DNA of 63,384 nucleotides from an uncultured Collinsella sp. (GCA_959602645.1 CAUGTZ010000016.1:1-63384); one strand, 5' to 3'. Shown: positions 16,456 to 26,221, counted from the first letter of the stretch. Translations and numbers: made by a program. Notes: a model not told the origin generated them from the sequence alone.

Positions 16456-17961
16456 GTGTCCAAGAAGCGCCTCGATTTCAAGCGCATGCTTGACGATACT
16501 GATTTTTCTGACCCTTCAAGCATTGAGCGCTACGCTGCCAATCTCGACGGCATGACGTTCCGCGATATTCTCGAGCTCGGTATTGCCCCGGAAGGGGAGA
16601 GTGCGCCCAAGGACTTTGGCTCCAAAAAGTACAAAGGCGGTATGGGTACTCTTATCGAGGAGCGCTACTTTGGCTACAAGGCCAATAGCGACGACCGTCC
16701 CGATTTTCCCGAGGCGGGCGTTGAGCTCAAGGCAACGTGTTTCGATGTGCTCAAGAATGGCCGTAAGTCTGCGGGTGAGCGTCTTGTCCTGACCATGATT
16801 CCTTACGACCGTCCTGTTTCGCTCGACTATGACAATTCTCACCTCAAGACTAAGCTCAGCAATATTCTGTTGATTTATTACGGCCGAGATCGTTCTATCG
16901 ACAAATATGACCAGCGTATCGAGCGCGCTGTCATGGTGCGTCTTCCCGAAGAGGACATGAAAATCATTCGCGCCGACTACGAGAAGATCATTTCCTATAT
17001 TCAGGATGGCCGTGCGGACGAGCTTTCAGAAGGCATGACGACTTATCTGGGTGCTTGCACGAAGGGCGCAACTGAGGCCACGATGTGGGCGGACCAGTAT
17101 TATGAATACTTCAATACTGATACGGGTGAGATTGAGCGCCATCGCGCAAAGCGTCGCGCCTTTTCCCTCAAGCGCTCGTATATGGACTATGTGCTCCACA
17201 CTTATGTTCTCGGTGCTCCGCGAGTCGGGGAGAGCATTGTTCAGGACGATGGCAAGTCTATCGATTTCGAAAGTTACGTAACTGGACTTATCGAGCAACA
17301 CTATGGCGAAACTGATCGTCAGATTGCGGAGCAATACGGGTTGGAGTACACGGGCAATAAGGCACAATGGACAACGCTCGTCTATCGTATGCTCGGAATC
17401 AAAAACAATGCTGCCGAGGAATTCGTCAAGGCAGGCATTTCCGTCCGAACCGTTCGAGTTAACAACAGGGGGCACATCGAACAGGCTATGTCGTTCCCAC
17501 CGTTTGAGTTCAAGCGTTTGATCGAGGAAGACTGGGAAACGTCGCCTTTTCATGCGCGCCTTGAGACTAATCGCTTCTTCTTCGTTGTGTTTCGCGAAGA
17601 CCACGATGGCGTGCTGCGTCTCGACCGTTGTTTGTTCTGGGCGATGGGAGAAAACGAAATCGAAGGCCCTGCGAAAGCTTGTTGGGATGAGACGCGAAAG
17701 GTAATACGTGAGGGCGTTGAGCTCAATCCGTATCGGGATGCGAGCGGAAAGCTCAAAGTGACTAACAATCTGCCCGGCATGGCGGACAACCCAATTGTTC
17801 ACGTTCGTCCGCATACGTCAAAAGCGGCTTACAAGTTTGCCGATGGAACAGAGATTGGTGACATCGCAAGGAATGCTTACGAACTGCCCGACGGGCGTTG
17901 GATGACGAAGCAATCGTTCTGGTTCAACAAGGGCTACCTGGAGCATATTCTGGGGCTGTAG
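16456..17961 (+). CDS. Type II restriction endonuclease, Sau3AI/MutH family
   Basis: The 501-residue protein has a MutH-type nuclease core near its N-terminus. GGMGTLIEERYFGYK is followed by RPDFPEAGVELKAT, giving the catalytic D83-x6-E90-x-K92 with exact MutH spacing. The C-terminal half (FEFKRLIEEDWETSPFHARL, FFFVVFREDHDG) fits the second, MutH-like allosteric domain of Sau3AI, which is of similar total length. Sau3AI cleaves GATC, so GATC is the expected but unproven target. The start is GTG at 16456, 5 bases after GGAGGT. An ATG at 16342 is rejected. The methylase is divergent. Confidence 0.92.
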   Translation: MSKKRLDFKRMLDDTDFSDPSSIERYAANLDGMTFRDILELGIAPEGESAPKDFGSKKYKGGMGTLIEERYFGYKANSDDRPDFPEAGVELKATCFDVLKNGRKSAGERLVLTMIPYDRPVSLDYDNSHLKTKLSNILLIYYGRDRSIDKYDQRIERAVMVRLPEEDMKIIRADYEKIISYIQDGRADELSEGMTTYLGACTKGATEATMWADQYYEYFNTDTGEIERHRAKRRAFSLKRSYMDYVLHTYVLGAPRVGESIVQDDGKSIDFESYVTGLIEQHYGETDRQIAEQYGLEYTGNKAQWTTLVYRMLGIKNNAAEEFVKAGISVRTVRVNNRGHIEQAMSFPPFEFKRLIEEDWETSPFHARLETNRFFFVVFREDHDGVLRLDRCLFWAMGENEIEGPAKACWDETRKVIREGVELNPYRDASGKLKVTNNLPGMADNPIVHVRPHTSKAAYKFADGTEIGDIARNAYELPDGRWMTKQSFWFNKGYLEHILGL

Positions 17962-18016
17962 CGTTTCGAGATTATTTAACAATCAACCCCTGTTCCTCGA
18001 TACCTCGATGTCGTCT

Positions 18017-18703
18017 CTACAAATAAATCCCCTCACCGAGCTGCTTATGGAACTCGGCGTGATGGTCGCGTGTCCAGGTAAAGAGTGCCTGGTCAAAATT
18101 GGTACGCGTGGCCGGGATGCCAAAGACGCCGGCAACTTCGACGCGCACAAACTCCAGTGCCGGCAGCTTGTTGATGGCAGTGAGGGCAAACGGGGACGAG
18201 GGCTCCTCGAACAGATAGCGGCTGCCTTGCAGCGCGTCGCAACTGGTGCACGTGTTGCCGAGCGACGGGGCTTTGGAGGCTCGCGCGCCTACGGGCTTGT
18301 AGCCGCAGCGCTTAGAAAGATAGTCGCGGATCTCGCCCGGCACGCAGCCAAGAGCGGGCACGATGGCGAGTGCGTTGGCGTTGGCCGTGTCGATGGCAAT
18401 GTGCCCGGCTTCGTTGGGCGCGTGCGCGATGGCGATGCTCTCGTCGTCATCGGTTCGATAGGGAATGCCGAAGGCCGCGACCGAGGTCTCTTTGTGACAC
18501 TTCCAGCACTCGCGCTTGCCCAGTACTAGATATATATACGGCGCTGAGGGGTCGGATCGGTCAACACCGGGCAGCCACTCGGCAAAGGGCTCGGGGTTGA
18601 CGCCGCTGGGTACATACCAGATCTTCTTGGTTCGGTCCCACTTGGCGCCCAGCGCCTTGGCTTCTTCTTTGTGTGAAAAGGGGACATCGAGCTCGGTGCG
18701 CAT
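18017..18703 (-). CDS. DUF5710-domain protein with zinc-ribbon-like cysteines
   Basis: The 228-residue protein starts with a DUF5710 domain (LDVPFSHKEEAKALGAKWD then KKIWYVPSG), a short fold often appended to DNA-processing or mobile-element proteins. Two CxxC pairs follow, CWKC and CTSC, which could bind one zinc. A Pro/Gly-rich middle separates them. No nuclease or helicase motif is visible. The ATG at 18703 lies 6 bases after AAGGAG. Its position next to the restriction-modification pair suggests an accessory-gene patch, but a functional link is not shown. Confidence 0.75.
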   Translation of the reverse strand: MRTELDVPFSHKEEAKALGAKWDRTKKIWYVPSGVNPEPFAEWLPGVDRSDPSAPYIYLVLGKRECWKCHKETSVAAFGIPYRTDDDESIAIAHAPNEAGHIAIDTANANALAIVPALGCVPGEIRDYLSKRCGYKPVGARASKAPSLGNTCTSCDALQGSRYLFEEPSSPFALTAINKLPALEFVRVEVAGVFGIPATRTNFDQALFTWTRDHHAEFHKQLGEGIYL

Positions 18704-18992
18704 GGCGGCTCCTTGGTGCTGCAGGTGCAAGTGGCTCAAGGATACCGCAGGGCGCAGACATCGTGGCGTTTTGCCGAGAAGTTGCGGTGCGGACTGATTG
18801 GTTATGCCGATGGATAGATTGGCAAGTAGATGGTCGGCTTTTGACCAGTTGGGCGGTTGGAGCAGTTTGCGGCGCAGTTTTGTGCCTGGCTATTGTTGAT
18901 GTTGGGGTATTGAATTTGTTTGGCTTCCATTCGTCAGGTGAATTGATGCTACGTTGCGATGACGGTTGGAGCTGCCAGCGGATTTGGCGACA
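18704..18992. other. Intergenic stretch without a supported gene
   Basis: Between the DUF5710 gene and the tRNA-Val terminator I see no convincing coding region, hairpin or repeat. A minus-strand frame through it lacks coding character. Confidence 0.5.
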
Positions 18993-19029
18993 TAAAACAA
19001 AACAGCCCAGAGACATAGCCTCTGAGCTG
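18993..19029 (-). terminator. Terminator of tRNA-Val
   Basis: On the minus strand CAGCTCAGAGGC pairs with TCTCTGGGCTG around TATG and is followed by TTTTGTTTTATG. Confidence 0.85.
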
Positions 19030-19037
19030 CGAACATT

Positions 19038-19112
19038 TGGTGGGCGTTAGAAGATTTGAACTTCTGACCTCTTCCGTGTCAGGGAAGCGCTCTCCCCCTG
19101 AGCTAAACGCCC
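19038..19112 (-). tRNA. tRNA-Val (GAC)
   Basis: The minus strand folds as a complete cloverleaf. The acceptor stem is GGGCGTT with AACGCCC, the D-arm is GCTC/GAGC, the anticodon stem is CTTCC/GGAAG around CTGACAC (anticodon GAC), and the T-arm is AGAAG-TTCAAAT-CTTCT. The CCA tail is encoded. Confidence 0.95.
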
Positions 19113-19141
19113 GATCAAGGGTGCGCAAGTGCGCAAGGGAT

Positions 19142-19170
19142 AATATAACGGAGCCTGAACTCGGTGGCAA
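19142..19170 (-). promoter_or_regulatory. Promoter of tRNA-Val
   Basis: Read on the minus strand, TTGCCA (19165-19170) and TATATT (19142-19147) are spaced by 17 bases, about 30 bases before the tRNA. Confidence 0.75.
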
Positions 19171-19401
19171 GAACATTTTTAAAAATCGCTTACATTGTGG
19201 AATTCGGGGGCTTTGTCGTATCCATTTCAAAAGAGCCTGCTGCCGCGATTTGGCTGTCGCATAATGCGGGGCCATTGCGGTATCGAGCTATGGAAAGACG
19301 CCTGCGGAAATGTCCTACCGATAAGCGGACAAGCCTCCAGCTGGTGACTTCGCCGTGGTAAGGTAAGCCGAATTGTTTCCAGGCTGTTTCGGGGGAGTGG
19401 A

Positions 19402-20424
19402 ATGAGCAAAGAGTGTGTCGAGCAGGTCGAAGGCGCAGGGGCTTCGGTGCCGATGACCGATATATCGAACATTGATGTGCCCGAGGGCACCGACGAGCTC
19501 AGCCGCAACACCCGTCGCGCATGGCGCGACCGCCTGAACAGCGCTTCGACGCGCAAGATGATCACGGGCGTCTTGGCTACGCTGGTGGGCGGTTCGTTTT
19601 GGGGCTTCTCGGGCACCAGCGCGAGTTTTTTGTTCGATACCTACCATGTCGATACGCTGTGGCTTATGAGCGTGCGTCAGATTCTCGCCGGTCTACTCTT
19701 TATGGCCGTGGTTGTTACGCGCGACCGCGAGCGCCTGATTAAGCTCTGGACCACACCCGCCGATCGCAAGCAGCTGCTGCTCTTTACCGCTTTTGGCCTG
19801 CTGTTCAACCAGTTTTGCTATCTTTCGGCCGTGCGCCTGACGAACGCCGGAACCGCGACGGTGCTCCAGTGCCTGCAGCTCGTTATCATCATGGGCTACG
19901 CCTGCGTGACCGATCGCCGCATGCCGCGTACTCGCGAAGTCATCGGCATTGGCCTGGCTCTGGGTGGAACCTTTTTAATCGCCACCGGCGGCGACCCCAC
20001 CAGCCTGAATATCTCGCCGCTTGGCCTGGCAGCAGGTCTTATGTGTGCGGTCAGCGCCGCGTGTATGGCGGTGATTCCCGCCAAGATCCTGCCCGAATAC
20101 GGCAGCCCCATCGTCACGGGCTCGGCAATGCTCACGGCGGGCGTGGTCTCGTGCGTCTTCGTGCAGCCCTGGGCGCATATGCCGGCGCTCGACGCTGCCG
20201 GCATCGAGGCGCTCGCGGTGTTCGTGGTTATCGGCTCGTTTTTTGCTTACATGCTTTATATGCAGGGCGTTAAGGACATCGGCTCGGTGCGCGCGAGCCT
20301 CATCGGAACTGTGGAGCCGGTTTCGGCGACCATCACCAGCGCCGTTATGCTGGGGACGGTGTTTTTGCCGACCGACCTTATCGGCTTTGTCATGATCATC
20401 GTGATGATGTTCCTCACGGTGTAG
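19402..20424 (+). CDS. DMT-superfamily (EamA) transporter
   Basis: The 340-residue protein has a cytoplasmic N-terminal tail of about 50 residues and then two EamA repeats giving about ten membrane segments (ITGVLATLVGGSFWGFSGTS, LLLFTAFGLLFNQFCYLSAV, AALGGTF-type helices, and the last pair ending in MLGTVFLPTDLIGFVMIIV). EamA proteins export or import small metabolites such as amino acids, and the substrate cannot be told here. GGGGGAG precedes the ATG. The gene is monocistronic. Confidence 0.9.
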   Translation: MSKECVEQVEGAGASVPMTDISNIDVPEGTDELSRNTRRAWRDRLNSASTRKMITGVLATLVGGSFWGFSGTSASFLFDTYHVDTLWLMSVRQILAGLLFMAVVVTRDRERLIKLWTTPADRKQLLLFTAFGLLFNQFCYLSAVRLTNAGTATVLQCLQLVIIMGYACVTDRRMPRTREVIGIGLALGGTFLIATGGDPTSLNISPLGLAAGLMCAVSAACMAVIPAKILPEYGSPIVTGSAMLTAGVVSCVFVQPWAHMPALDAAGIEALAVFVVIGSFFAYMLYMQGVKDIGSVRASLIGTVEPVSATITSAVMLGTVFLPTDLIGFVMIIVMMFLTV

Positions 20425-20573
20425 CTGGCGCCGCTGCCAAGACGGAAAAGGTGTTGTGCCGCATTTTCGCCAATTGACGTCCGTGTCTGGAGTTTAGCTG
20501 TCGATGCTCAAAATGCCATAAACTAGCAACGTTATGGACTTTTTCATTGCGACTCAATTGCGAGGATTTCTTT

Positions 20574-22886
20574 ATGGCTGGTAATCACTTTAAGGGCAGC
20601 GATAGCGGCCGCCCTGCAGTTCCGCCGCGTCCGAACGGGGCTGGTAAGGCCGGCACGCCGGGCGGCGCTGGACAGGGCGGTTCCGGTAAGCGCGTGTCCC
20701 CGGGCGAGACGGCGATGTTTACCGCTCTGTACGAGCAGTCTCAAAAGGCAAAAAAGACCGGCCGTGCAAGAGGGAATGTCTTTGCGGGCGGTGCAACCTC
20801 CACGCCGCAGCCGAGCGGGGCTCCTTCGGTACCCGCGAACAACGCAGGTGCTGCCAACGCCGCGAATGCCGCCGGCAACGTTAATGCCGACAAGGCCGCC
20901 AACAATACTCCCTCTGCCGGTGGCGCGGGGCTTACGGGTAACCTCGGCACGATTTACACCGGCGCCTCCGAGACTGGCACGTTTGCCCGCCTGGATGATA
21001 GCGGTGCCGAGTTTGCGGGCTCGGGTTCCAAGGAAGATTATTACGATTTTGGTTTGAACTACGGTAGCGACGCTTCGTCGAGTTCGACCTCTGACGGTCT
21101 GGTCCGTCATCGCCATCGCAAGGGCGAGCGCAAAAAGCGTCACACCGGCGCCATTATTGCCGCTGTGGTCGCGGTGCTTCTCGTTGCGCTTGGCGCAAGC
21201 GGCTTTATGCTGCTTAACTCGGCAAAGACCGTAAAGAGTGAAGCGAAGGAGGCTGTCGAGATCGTCGGTGGCCTTAAGGACAAGGTCACGTCGGGCGATT
21301 TTTCGACGCTGCCTGACGACGCGAAGAAGATCGATGAGCTCTGCGACAGCATGAAGGCGGAGACCTCGAGCCCGCTGTGGACGGCGGCTTCGTTTATCCC
21401 GGTGTATGGCAGCGATATCAATGCGGCCCGCACCATGATCGACGCCCTGTCCGATGTCTCGAGCAACGCGCTGGTTCCCATGGCCGACAACCTTTCGCAG
21501 GCCACGCCCGGCAAGCTGTTCCAGGACGGCATGATTAACGTGTCCGCGCTGCAGGCGGTCGCCGATTCGCTTTCCAGCAGCTCGAAGGTGTTCAAGAGCG
21601 CCAACGAGAAGGTCCAGGGCATTGGCGATACTCATATTTCCCAGGTGACCGAGCTGGTCGATAAGGCCAAGGACGGCTTTGCCACCCTCAACGGCGCGGT
21701 TGACGCGGCGGAGAAGGTCGCTCCCGTCCTTCCCCAGATGCTCGGCGCCAACGGCCAGACGCGCAACTACCTTATGTACGCCATGAACAACGTCGAGATT
21801 CGTGCTTGCGGCGGCTTTGGCGGTTCGCAGGGCCTGATTTCGGTCACCGACGGCCAGATGTCGATTGGCGAGTTTGTTCCCCGCATTGGACTCAGCGAGG
21901 ATGAGGCGGTCGAGAGCGTCGACGAAGAGGATGAGGCCCTGTTCGGCAACCACAGTAACCTGTACAACTCGGGCAATACCTATTCGCCTGATTGGCCCCG
22001 CAACTCGCAGCGTGTCGCCGCGCTGTGGAAGTCCCAGTATGGACAGGACGTTGATGGCGTCATCGGTATCGACCCGGTGTTCCTGCAGTATCTGCTGGGC
22101 CTGGTCGGTAACGTGTCGCTGCCCGACGGAACGGTTGTCGACGGCACCAACGCCGCAAAGGTCCTCATGCACGATGTGTACTGGAACTATCCGGTCGAGG
22201 AGTCTGACGGCATCTTTGCATCCGTCGCCAGCGCTGCCTTCGACAAGATCCTTGGCGGTATCGGCGATGTCGATGTTACGAAGCTTGTCAGCGCCGTTGA
22301 GCGCGGTGCCGAAGAGGGCCGCCTGATCGCTTGGATGAGAAACGATGATGAGCAGAATGCCATCAAAGAGACGGGCATTGACGCTTCGCTGCCCGATCCG
22401 GATGATCCGAGTGCCGATCCCGTTGCCGGCGTTTACTTTAACAACCTGAGCTTCTCCAAGCTCGACTGGTATCTGAACGCCGACACGCAGATTGGCCAGG
22501 GCGTGAAGAACGGCGACGGCACGTGCTCCTATCGCATCACCGTTACCCTGACGAACATCATGACGCAGGAGGAGGCCGGCAAGCTGCCCGACTACGTCGC
22601 GGCGAGCGCGCCCGATGCCGCGCGCGACGACGAGCGTCTGAATGTCTCACTGTTTGCCCCGACGGGCGGCAACATCAGTGACCTTACGGTTGAGGGCACC
22701 CAGTTTGGTCTTGGCGCCGCTACGTGGCATGGAATCCCCTTCTATTCGGGTACCGTTGACCTGCATGCTGGCGAGACGACGACGATCACGTATACGCTGA
22801 CCACGTCGGCCGAGGCGGGGGACAAGCCGCTTACGCTGCGTCAGACTCCTACATGCCAGGCGGCTCGCGACAGCGCGTCGGCGTAG
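20574..22886 (+). CDS. DUF4012-domain single-pass membrane protein
   Basis: The 770-residue protein has a long Gly/Ala/Asn-rich cytoplasmic N-terminus (about 185 residues, low complexity), one membrane segment near residues 190-212 (TGAIIAAVVAVLLVALGASG), and a large extracytoplasmic DUF4012 domain (RNYLMYAMNNVEIRACGGFG, GVIGIDPVFLQYLLGLVGNV). DUF4012 proteins are found in Gram-positive envelopes and are often linked to surface polysaccharides or the LytR-CpsA-Psr process, but their activity is unknown. A TTG at 20547 opens the frame; the ATG at 20574 is 7 bases after GAGGA and is preferred. Confidence 0.88.
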   Translation: MAGNHFKGSDSGRPAVPPRPNGAGKAGTPGGAGQGGSGKRVSPGETAMFTALYEQSQKAKKTGRARGNVFAGGATSTPQPSGAPSVPANNAGAANAANAAGNVNADKAANNTPSAGGAGLTGNLGTIYTGASETGTFARLDDSGAEFAGSGSKEDYYDFGLNYGSDASSSSTSDGLVRHRHRKGERKKRHTGAIIAAVVAVLLVALGASGFMLLNSAKTVKSEAKEAVEIVGGLKDKVTSGDFSTLPDDAKKIDELCDSMKAETSSPLWTAASFIPVYGSDINAARTMIDALSDVSSNALVPMADNLSQATPGKLFQDGMINVSALQAVADSLSSSSKVFKSANEKVQGIGDTHISQVTELVDKAKDGFATLNGAVDAAEKVAPVLPQMLGANGQTRNYLMYAMNNVEIRACGGFGGSQGLISVTDGQMSIGEFVPRIGLSEDEAVESVDEEDEALFGNHSNLYNSGNTYSPDWPRNSQRVAALWKSQYGQDVDGVIGIDPVFLQYLLGLVGNVSLPDGTVVDGTNAAKVLMHDVYWNYPVEESDGIFASVASAAFDKILGGIGDVDVTKLVSAVERGAEEGRLIAWMRNDDEQNAIKETGIDASLPDPDDPSADPVAGVYFNNLSFSKLDWYLNADTQIGQGVKNGDGTCSYRITVTLTNIMTQEEAGKLPDYVAASAPDAARDDERLNVSLFAPTGGNISDLTVEGTQFGLGAATWHGIPFYSGTVDLHAGETTTITYTLTTSAEAGDKPLTLRQTPTCQAARDSASA

Positions 22887-22923
22887 GGTTTTTCTGGTAG
22901 CGCAGATAATCGAGTACCATTTT

Positions 22924-22955
22924 GGGGCGGACAGGCAATCTGTCCGCCCCTATTT
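22924..22955 (+). terminator. Hairpin just upstream of glmM
   Basis: GGGGCGGACAG and CTGTCCGCCCC form a perfect 11-bp stem with a 5-base loop followed by TATTTTG. It ends 10 bases before the glmM ribosome binding site, so it probably terminates the DUF4012 transcript while leaving glmM to its own promoter or to read-through. Confidence 0.75.
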
Positions 22956-22969
22956 TGTAAGGAGAGCGC

Positions 22970-24301
22970 ATGAAGTACTTTGGCACCGACGGCTTCCGCG
23001 GTGAGGCCAACGTTGGGCTGACGGTAGAGCACGCTTATAAGATTGGCCGTTTTGTGGGCTGGTATTACGGCGCCAACCGCGAGCGCAAGGCGCGCGTCAT
23101 CGTGGGCAAGGACACCCGTCGCTCGAGCTATATGTTTGAGGCGGCGCTGGTGAGCGGCCTGGTCGCGAGCGGTGCGGACGCCTATATGCTGCACGTGATC
23201 CCCACGCCGGGCGTGGCGCATCAGACCGTGGAGGGCTGCTTCGATTGCGGCATCATGATCAGTGCGAGCCACAACCCGTTTTGCGATAACGGCATTAAGC
23301 TCGTCAACAGCGACGGCTTTAAGATGGACGAGGACGTGCTGGAGCTCATCGAGGACTATATCGATGGCAAGAGCGAGGTGCCGCTGGCAACGGGCAATCA
23401 CATCGGCGCCACGGTGGACTACATGCAGGGCCGCAACCGCTACATTGCTTCGCTCATCGCCAGCGCGAACTTTTCGCTGCAGGGCGTCAAGATCGGTATT
23501 GACTGCGCCAACGGCTCGGCTTCCTCGGTGGCCAAGCCGGTGTTTGACGCGCTCGGCGCCGACGTGCGCGTGATCAATGCCGCGCCCGATGGTTTTAACA
23601 TCAACGTCGACTGCGGCTCCACGCATATGGAGCGCCTGCAGCGCCACGTGGTGGAGCAGGGGCTGGACGTGGGCTTTGCCTACGACGGCGATGCCGACCG
23701 CTGCCTGGCCGTGGATGAGCGCGGTCGCGTGGTAGACGGCGACCAGATCCTGTACGTGTGCGGCGTGTATCTGAACAAGCACGGGCGACTCTCGGGCGGT
23801 ACCGTGGTGCCGACGATTGCCAGCAACTTTGGCCTGGTCAAGTCGCTGGAGCTTGCCGGTCTGAGCGCCGTGACCAGCGGCGTGGGCGACCGTCACGTGT
23901 ATGCCAAGATGCGCGAGGGCGGCTACAGCCTGGGTGGCGAGCAGACGGGCCATACGATCTTTGGCGATATCGAGCGCACGGGCGACGGCATTATGACCTC
24001 GCTGCGCGTGATGGAAGTGATTCGTGCCGAGCGCGAGACGCTCTCGCAGCTCACGGCTCCGTGCAAGCTGCTGCCGCAGGCGCAGGTGGCCGTGCGCGTG
24101 GCGGACAAGGACGCCGCGCTCGAGAACATGGGCGTGCAAAACGCCATCGCCGAGGCCGAGGCTGCGCTGGCAGGCGAGGGCCGCGTGCTCGTACGCAAGA
24201 GCGGAACCGAGTCGGTTATCCGCGTGCTGGCCGAGGCGCCCGACCAAGCATCCGCCGATGCCGCCATGAAGCGCATCGCCAACGCACTCGAGGCTCTGTA
24301 G
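22970..24301 (+). CDS. glmM: Phosphoglucosamine mutase
   Basis: This enzyme converts glucosamine-6-phosphate to glucosamine-1-phosphate for UDP-GlcNAc and peptidoglycan synthesis. The 443-residue product opens with KYFGTDGFRGEAN. Its phosphoserine is S100 in MISASHNP, the magnesium loop DGDADR spans residues 239-244, the sugar-binding loop is GGEQTGH, and the phosphate-binding loop is RKSGTES near the C-terminus. GlmM differs from phosphoglucomutases in exactly these loops. AAGGAG precedes the ATG. Confidence 0.95.
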   Translation: MKYFGTDGFRGEANVGLTVEHAYKIGRFVGWYYGANRERKARVIVGKDTRRSSYMFEAALVSGLVASGADAYMLHVIPTPGVAHQTVEGCFDCGIMISASHNPFCDNGIKLVNSDGFKMDEDVLELIEDYIDGKSEVPLATGNHIGATVDYMQGRNRYIASLIASANFSLQGVKIGIDCANGSASSVAKPVFDALGADVRVINAAPDGFNINVDCGSTHMERLQRHVVEQGLDVGFAYDGDADRCLAVDERGRVVDGDQILYVCGVYLNKHGRLSGGTVVPTIASNFGLVKSLELAGLSAVTSGVGDRHVYAKMREGGYSLGGEQTGHTIFGDIERTGDGIMTSLRVMEVIRAERETLSQLTAPCKLLPQAQVAVRVADKDAALENMGVQNAIAEAEAALAGEGRVLVRKSGTESVIRVLAEAPDQASADAAMKRIANALEAL

Positions 24302-24328
24302 TTACGCGGTTTTACCAAACCGCGTAAC
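24301..24328. other. Perfect inverted repeat at the glmM stop
   Basis: GTTACGCGGTTT and AAACCGCGTAAC form a perfect 12-bp stem with loop TACC, starting at the last base of glmM. No T-run follows, so it is more likely an mRNA-stabilising or REP-like hairpin than a terminator. Confidence 0.6.
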
Positions 24329-24376
24329 TGCTCGACGCTGCAAACGCCCCTAAGCGGCAATCTGACGTTCAATTTC

Positions 24377-24411
24377 AAGGGCGCGACCAGAAGGTCAGCG
24401 CCCTTTCATTT
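24377..24411. terminator. Bidirectional terminator between glmM and the M32 peptidase gene
   Basis: AAGGGCGCGACC and GGTCAGCGCCCTT pair around AGAA with one bulged A and are followed by TCATTTC. It lies between convergent genes. Confidence 0.75.
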
Positions 24412-24506
24412 CACGTCACCTTGCTCGCTTAGGGTCGTTTTCGCTGACGTTGCCAAGACATTGGCGTCAACATAGTTGGCGTTGGCGATGGCGTGCTGGT
24501 CAATCC

Positions 24507-26081
24507 TTACAGCTCGTACAGTGTGGTGAACTTGTCCTGCAGGTAGCTGCAGTAGTAGCGGGCGTCAAAGGCCATGCCGCAGGCGCCCTTGATGAGTTCC
24601 GGCGCGTCTTTGGCGCGGCCCCACTGCCAAATGTGCTCGCCCAGCCAGGCGCGGACGGGCGCCAGATCGCCGCTCGCGCAGGCACCGGTAAGGTCGACGC
24701 CGTCGCGGCACATGGCCGGCACAAACATGGCATCGTAGGCGCTACCCAGCGCATACGTGGGGAAGTAGCCAAACGAACCGCCGCTCCAATGCGTATCCTG
24801 CAGGCAGCCGTGCGTGTCGTCGGGAACGGGAATGCCCAGGTACTCGTCCATAAAGCGGTTCCAAAGCGCGGGGATGTCCTTGGCCGCAGCCTCGCCGGCA
24901 AACAGCATACGCTCAATCTGGTAGCGCACCATAATATGCAGCGGATAGGTGAGCTCGTCGGCCTCGGTGCGGATCAACGACGGCTGCGCGATGTTCACGG
25001 CGCGGTAGAGCGTGTCTTCGTCGACGTCGCCGTAGACCTCGGGCGCGTGACGACGCAGCACCTCGAGCAGCGGGCCCATAAAGGCGCGGCTGCGACCCAC
25101 GGTGTTCTCGAAAAAGCGGCTCTGGCTCTCGTGGATGCCCATGGAGGTGCCGCCCTCCAGGCAGGTGCGCGCGTAGGCGGGATTGACGCCCAGCTCGTAC
25201 ATGGTGTGCCCCGCCTCGTGGATGATGCTGTAGACGTTGGAGATGCAGTCGTCCTCGTAGATGTGCGTCGCGATGCGCGCATCACCCACGGCAAAGCCCT
25301 CGCTAAACGGATGCTCGGTAAAGGCAAGCGTGGTGTCGTCCAGGTCCAGGCCGACAAGCTTCATAAGGTCGAAGCTCATGGCGCGCTGGGCAGCCTCGGG
25401 CACGTGGGCGTGCAAAAAGTCGGCAGCCGGCTGCTGGCCGCGCTCGCCGATGGCGTGCACGAGCGGCACGACCGTGGCCTTGACCTCGTCGCAAAACGCG
25501 TCGAAGCTCTTGGCGGAAAGGCCGCGCTCATACTGGTCGAGCCAAACGTCGTATGGATCGCGCTTGGGGTCCATGAGCTCGGCCTGATGCTTAAGTTGGG
25601 CGACGATTCTATCCACATAGGGCTCAAAGCTCGCCCAGTCGTTGGCCGCCTTGGCCTTGTGCCACACGGCATCGGCCTCGCAGGTGAGCCTGGTCCAAGC
25701 CTCGGCCTCCTCGGTGGGAATGACGCTCGCCTCGCGCTGGTCGCGGCCGAGCACGCGGATCTCGTTGAGCAGTTGCGGGTCGTCGATCTTGCCTCCGGAG
25801 ACGGTCTCGCGTGCCAGCGAGCGCACAAGTTCGACAGACTTTTCGCTGGTCAGCAGCTTGTGATGCTCGCCGGCAAGGGTGCCCATGGCATCGGCGCGGG
25901 CCGCGGCGCCGTTGGCGGGGGCAATGGTCGCGCCGTCAAACTCGGCAATCTTGAGCAGGTACTCACGAGTCCACAGCTTGCCTTCGAGCTTGCGGAATTT
26001 TTTGACGGCCTTATCGACCTTCATGCCTTTGGATGTCTTGCCCGCTGCAGGCTCGGCCTTCTTATCGAGTTTCTTTCCCAT
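24507..26081 (-). CDS. M32-family metallocarboxypeptidase (Taq-type)
   Basis: The 524-residue enzyme removes C-terminal residues from peptides. All family landmarks are present: TEHPF, DARIAT, the zinc motif HEAGH (His288, Glu289, His292), GIHESQSRFFEN, LIRTEADELTYPLHI, and CLQDTHWSGGSFGYFPTYALG. No signal peptide is visible, so it acts in the cytoplasm. The N-terminus is Lys-rich. The ATG has AAGGAT upstream. It converges on glmM and is divergent from the T-box leader of pheS. Confidence 0.93.
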   Translation of the reverse strand: MGKKLDKKAEPAAGKTSKGMKVDKAVKKFRKLEGKLWTREYLLKIAEFDGATIAPANGAAARADAMGTLAGEHHKLLTSEKSVELVRSLARETVSGGKIDDPQLLNEIRVLGRDQREASVIPTEEAEAWTRLTCEADAVWHKAKAANDWASFEPYVDRIVAQLKHQAELMDPKRDPYDVWLDQYERGLSAKSFDAFCDEVKATVVPLVHAIGERGQQPAADFLHAHVPEAAQRAMSFDLMKLVGLDLDDTTLAFTEHPFSEGFAVGDARIATHIYEDDCISNVYSIIHEAGHTMYELGVNPAYARTCLEGGTSMGIHESQSRFFENTVGRSRAFMGPLLEVLRRHAPEVYGDVDEDTLYRAVNIAQPSLIRTEADELTYPLHIMVRYQIERMLFAGEAAAKDIPALWNRFMDEYLGIPVPDDTHGCLQDTHWSGGSFGYFPTYALGSAYDAMFVPAMCRDGVDLTGACASGDLAPVRAWLGEHIWQWGRAKDAPELIKGACGMAFDARYYCSYLQDKFTTLYEL

Positions 26082-26221
26082 ACCATATCCTTGATCTCGT
26101 GAGCCGAGCGCTTCGGGTGGGCGCGCGGCCAGTTTGCACAGCTACCTGCCTTGTACCCAGTGCGAACAAAACGGAACGCGGCGATGCACACGCAGAATGT
26201 GTTATCCTATAGCCCAATGCG

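Noticed and set aside
20544..22172. A 542-codon minus-strand frame antisense to the DUF4012 gene
   Set aside because: No motif or ribosome binding site; its composition is the complement of the coding strand.
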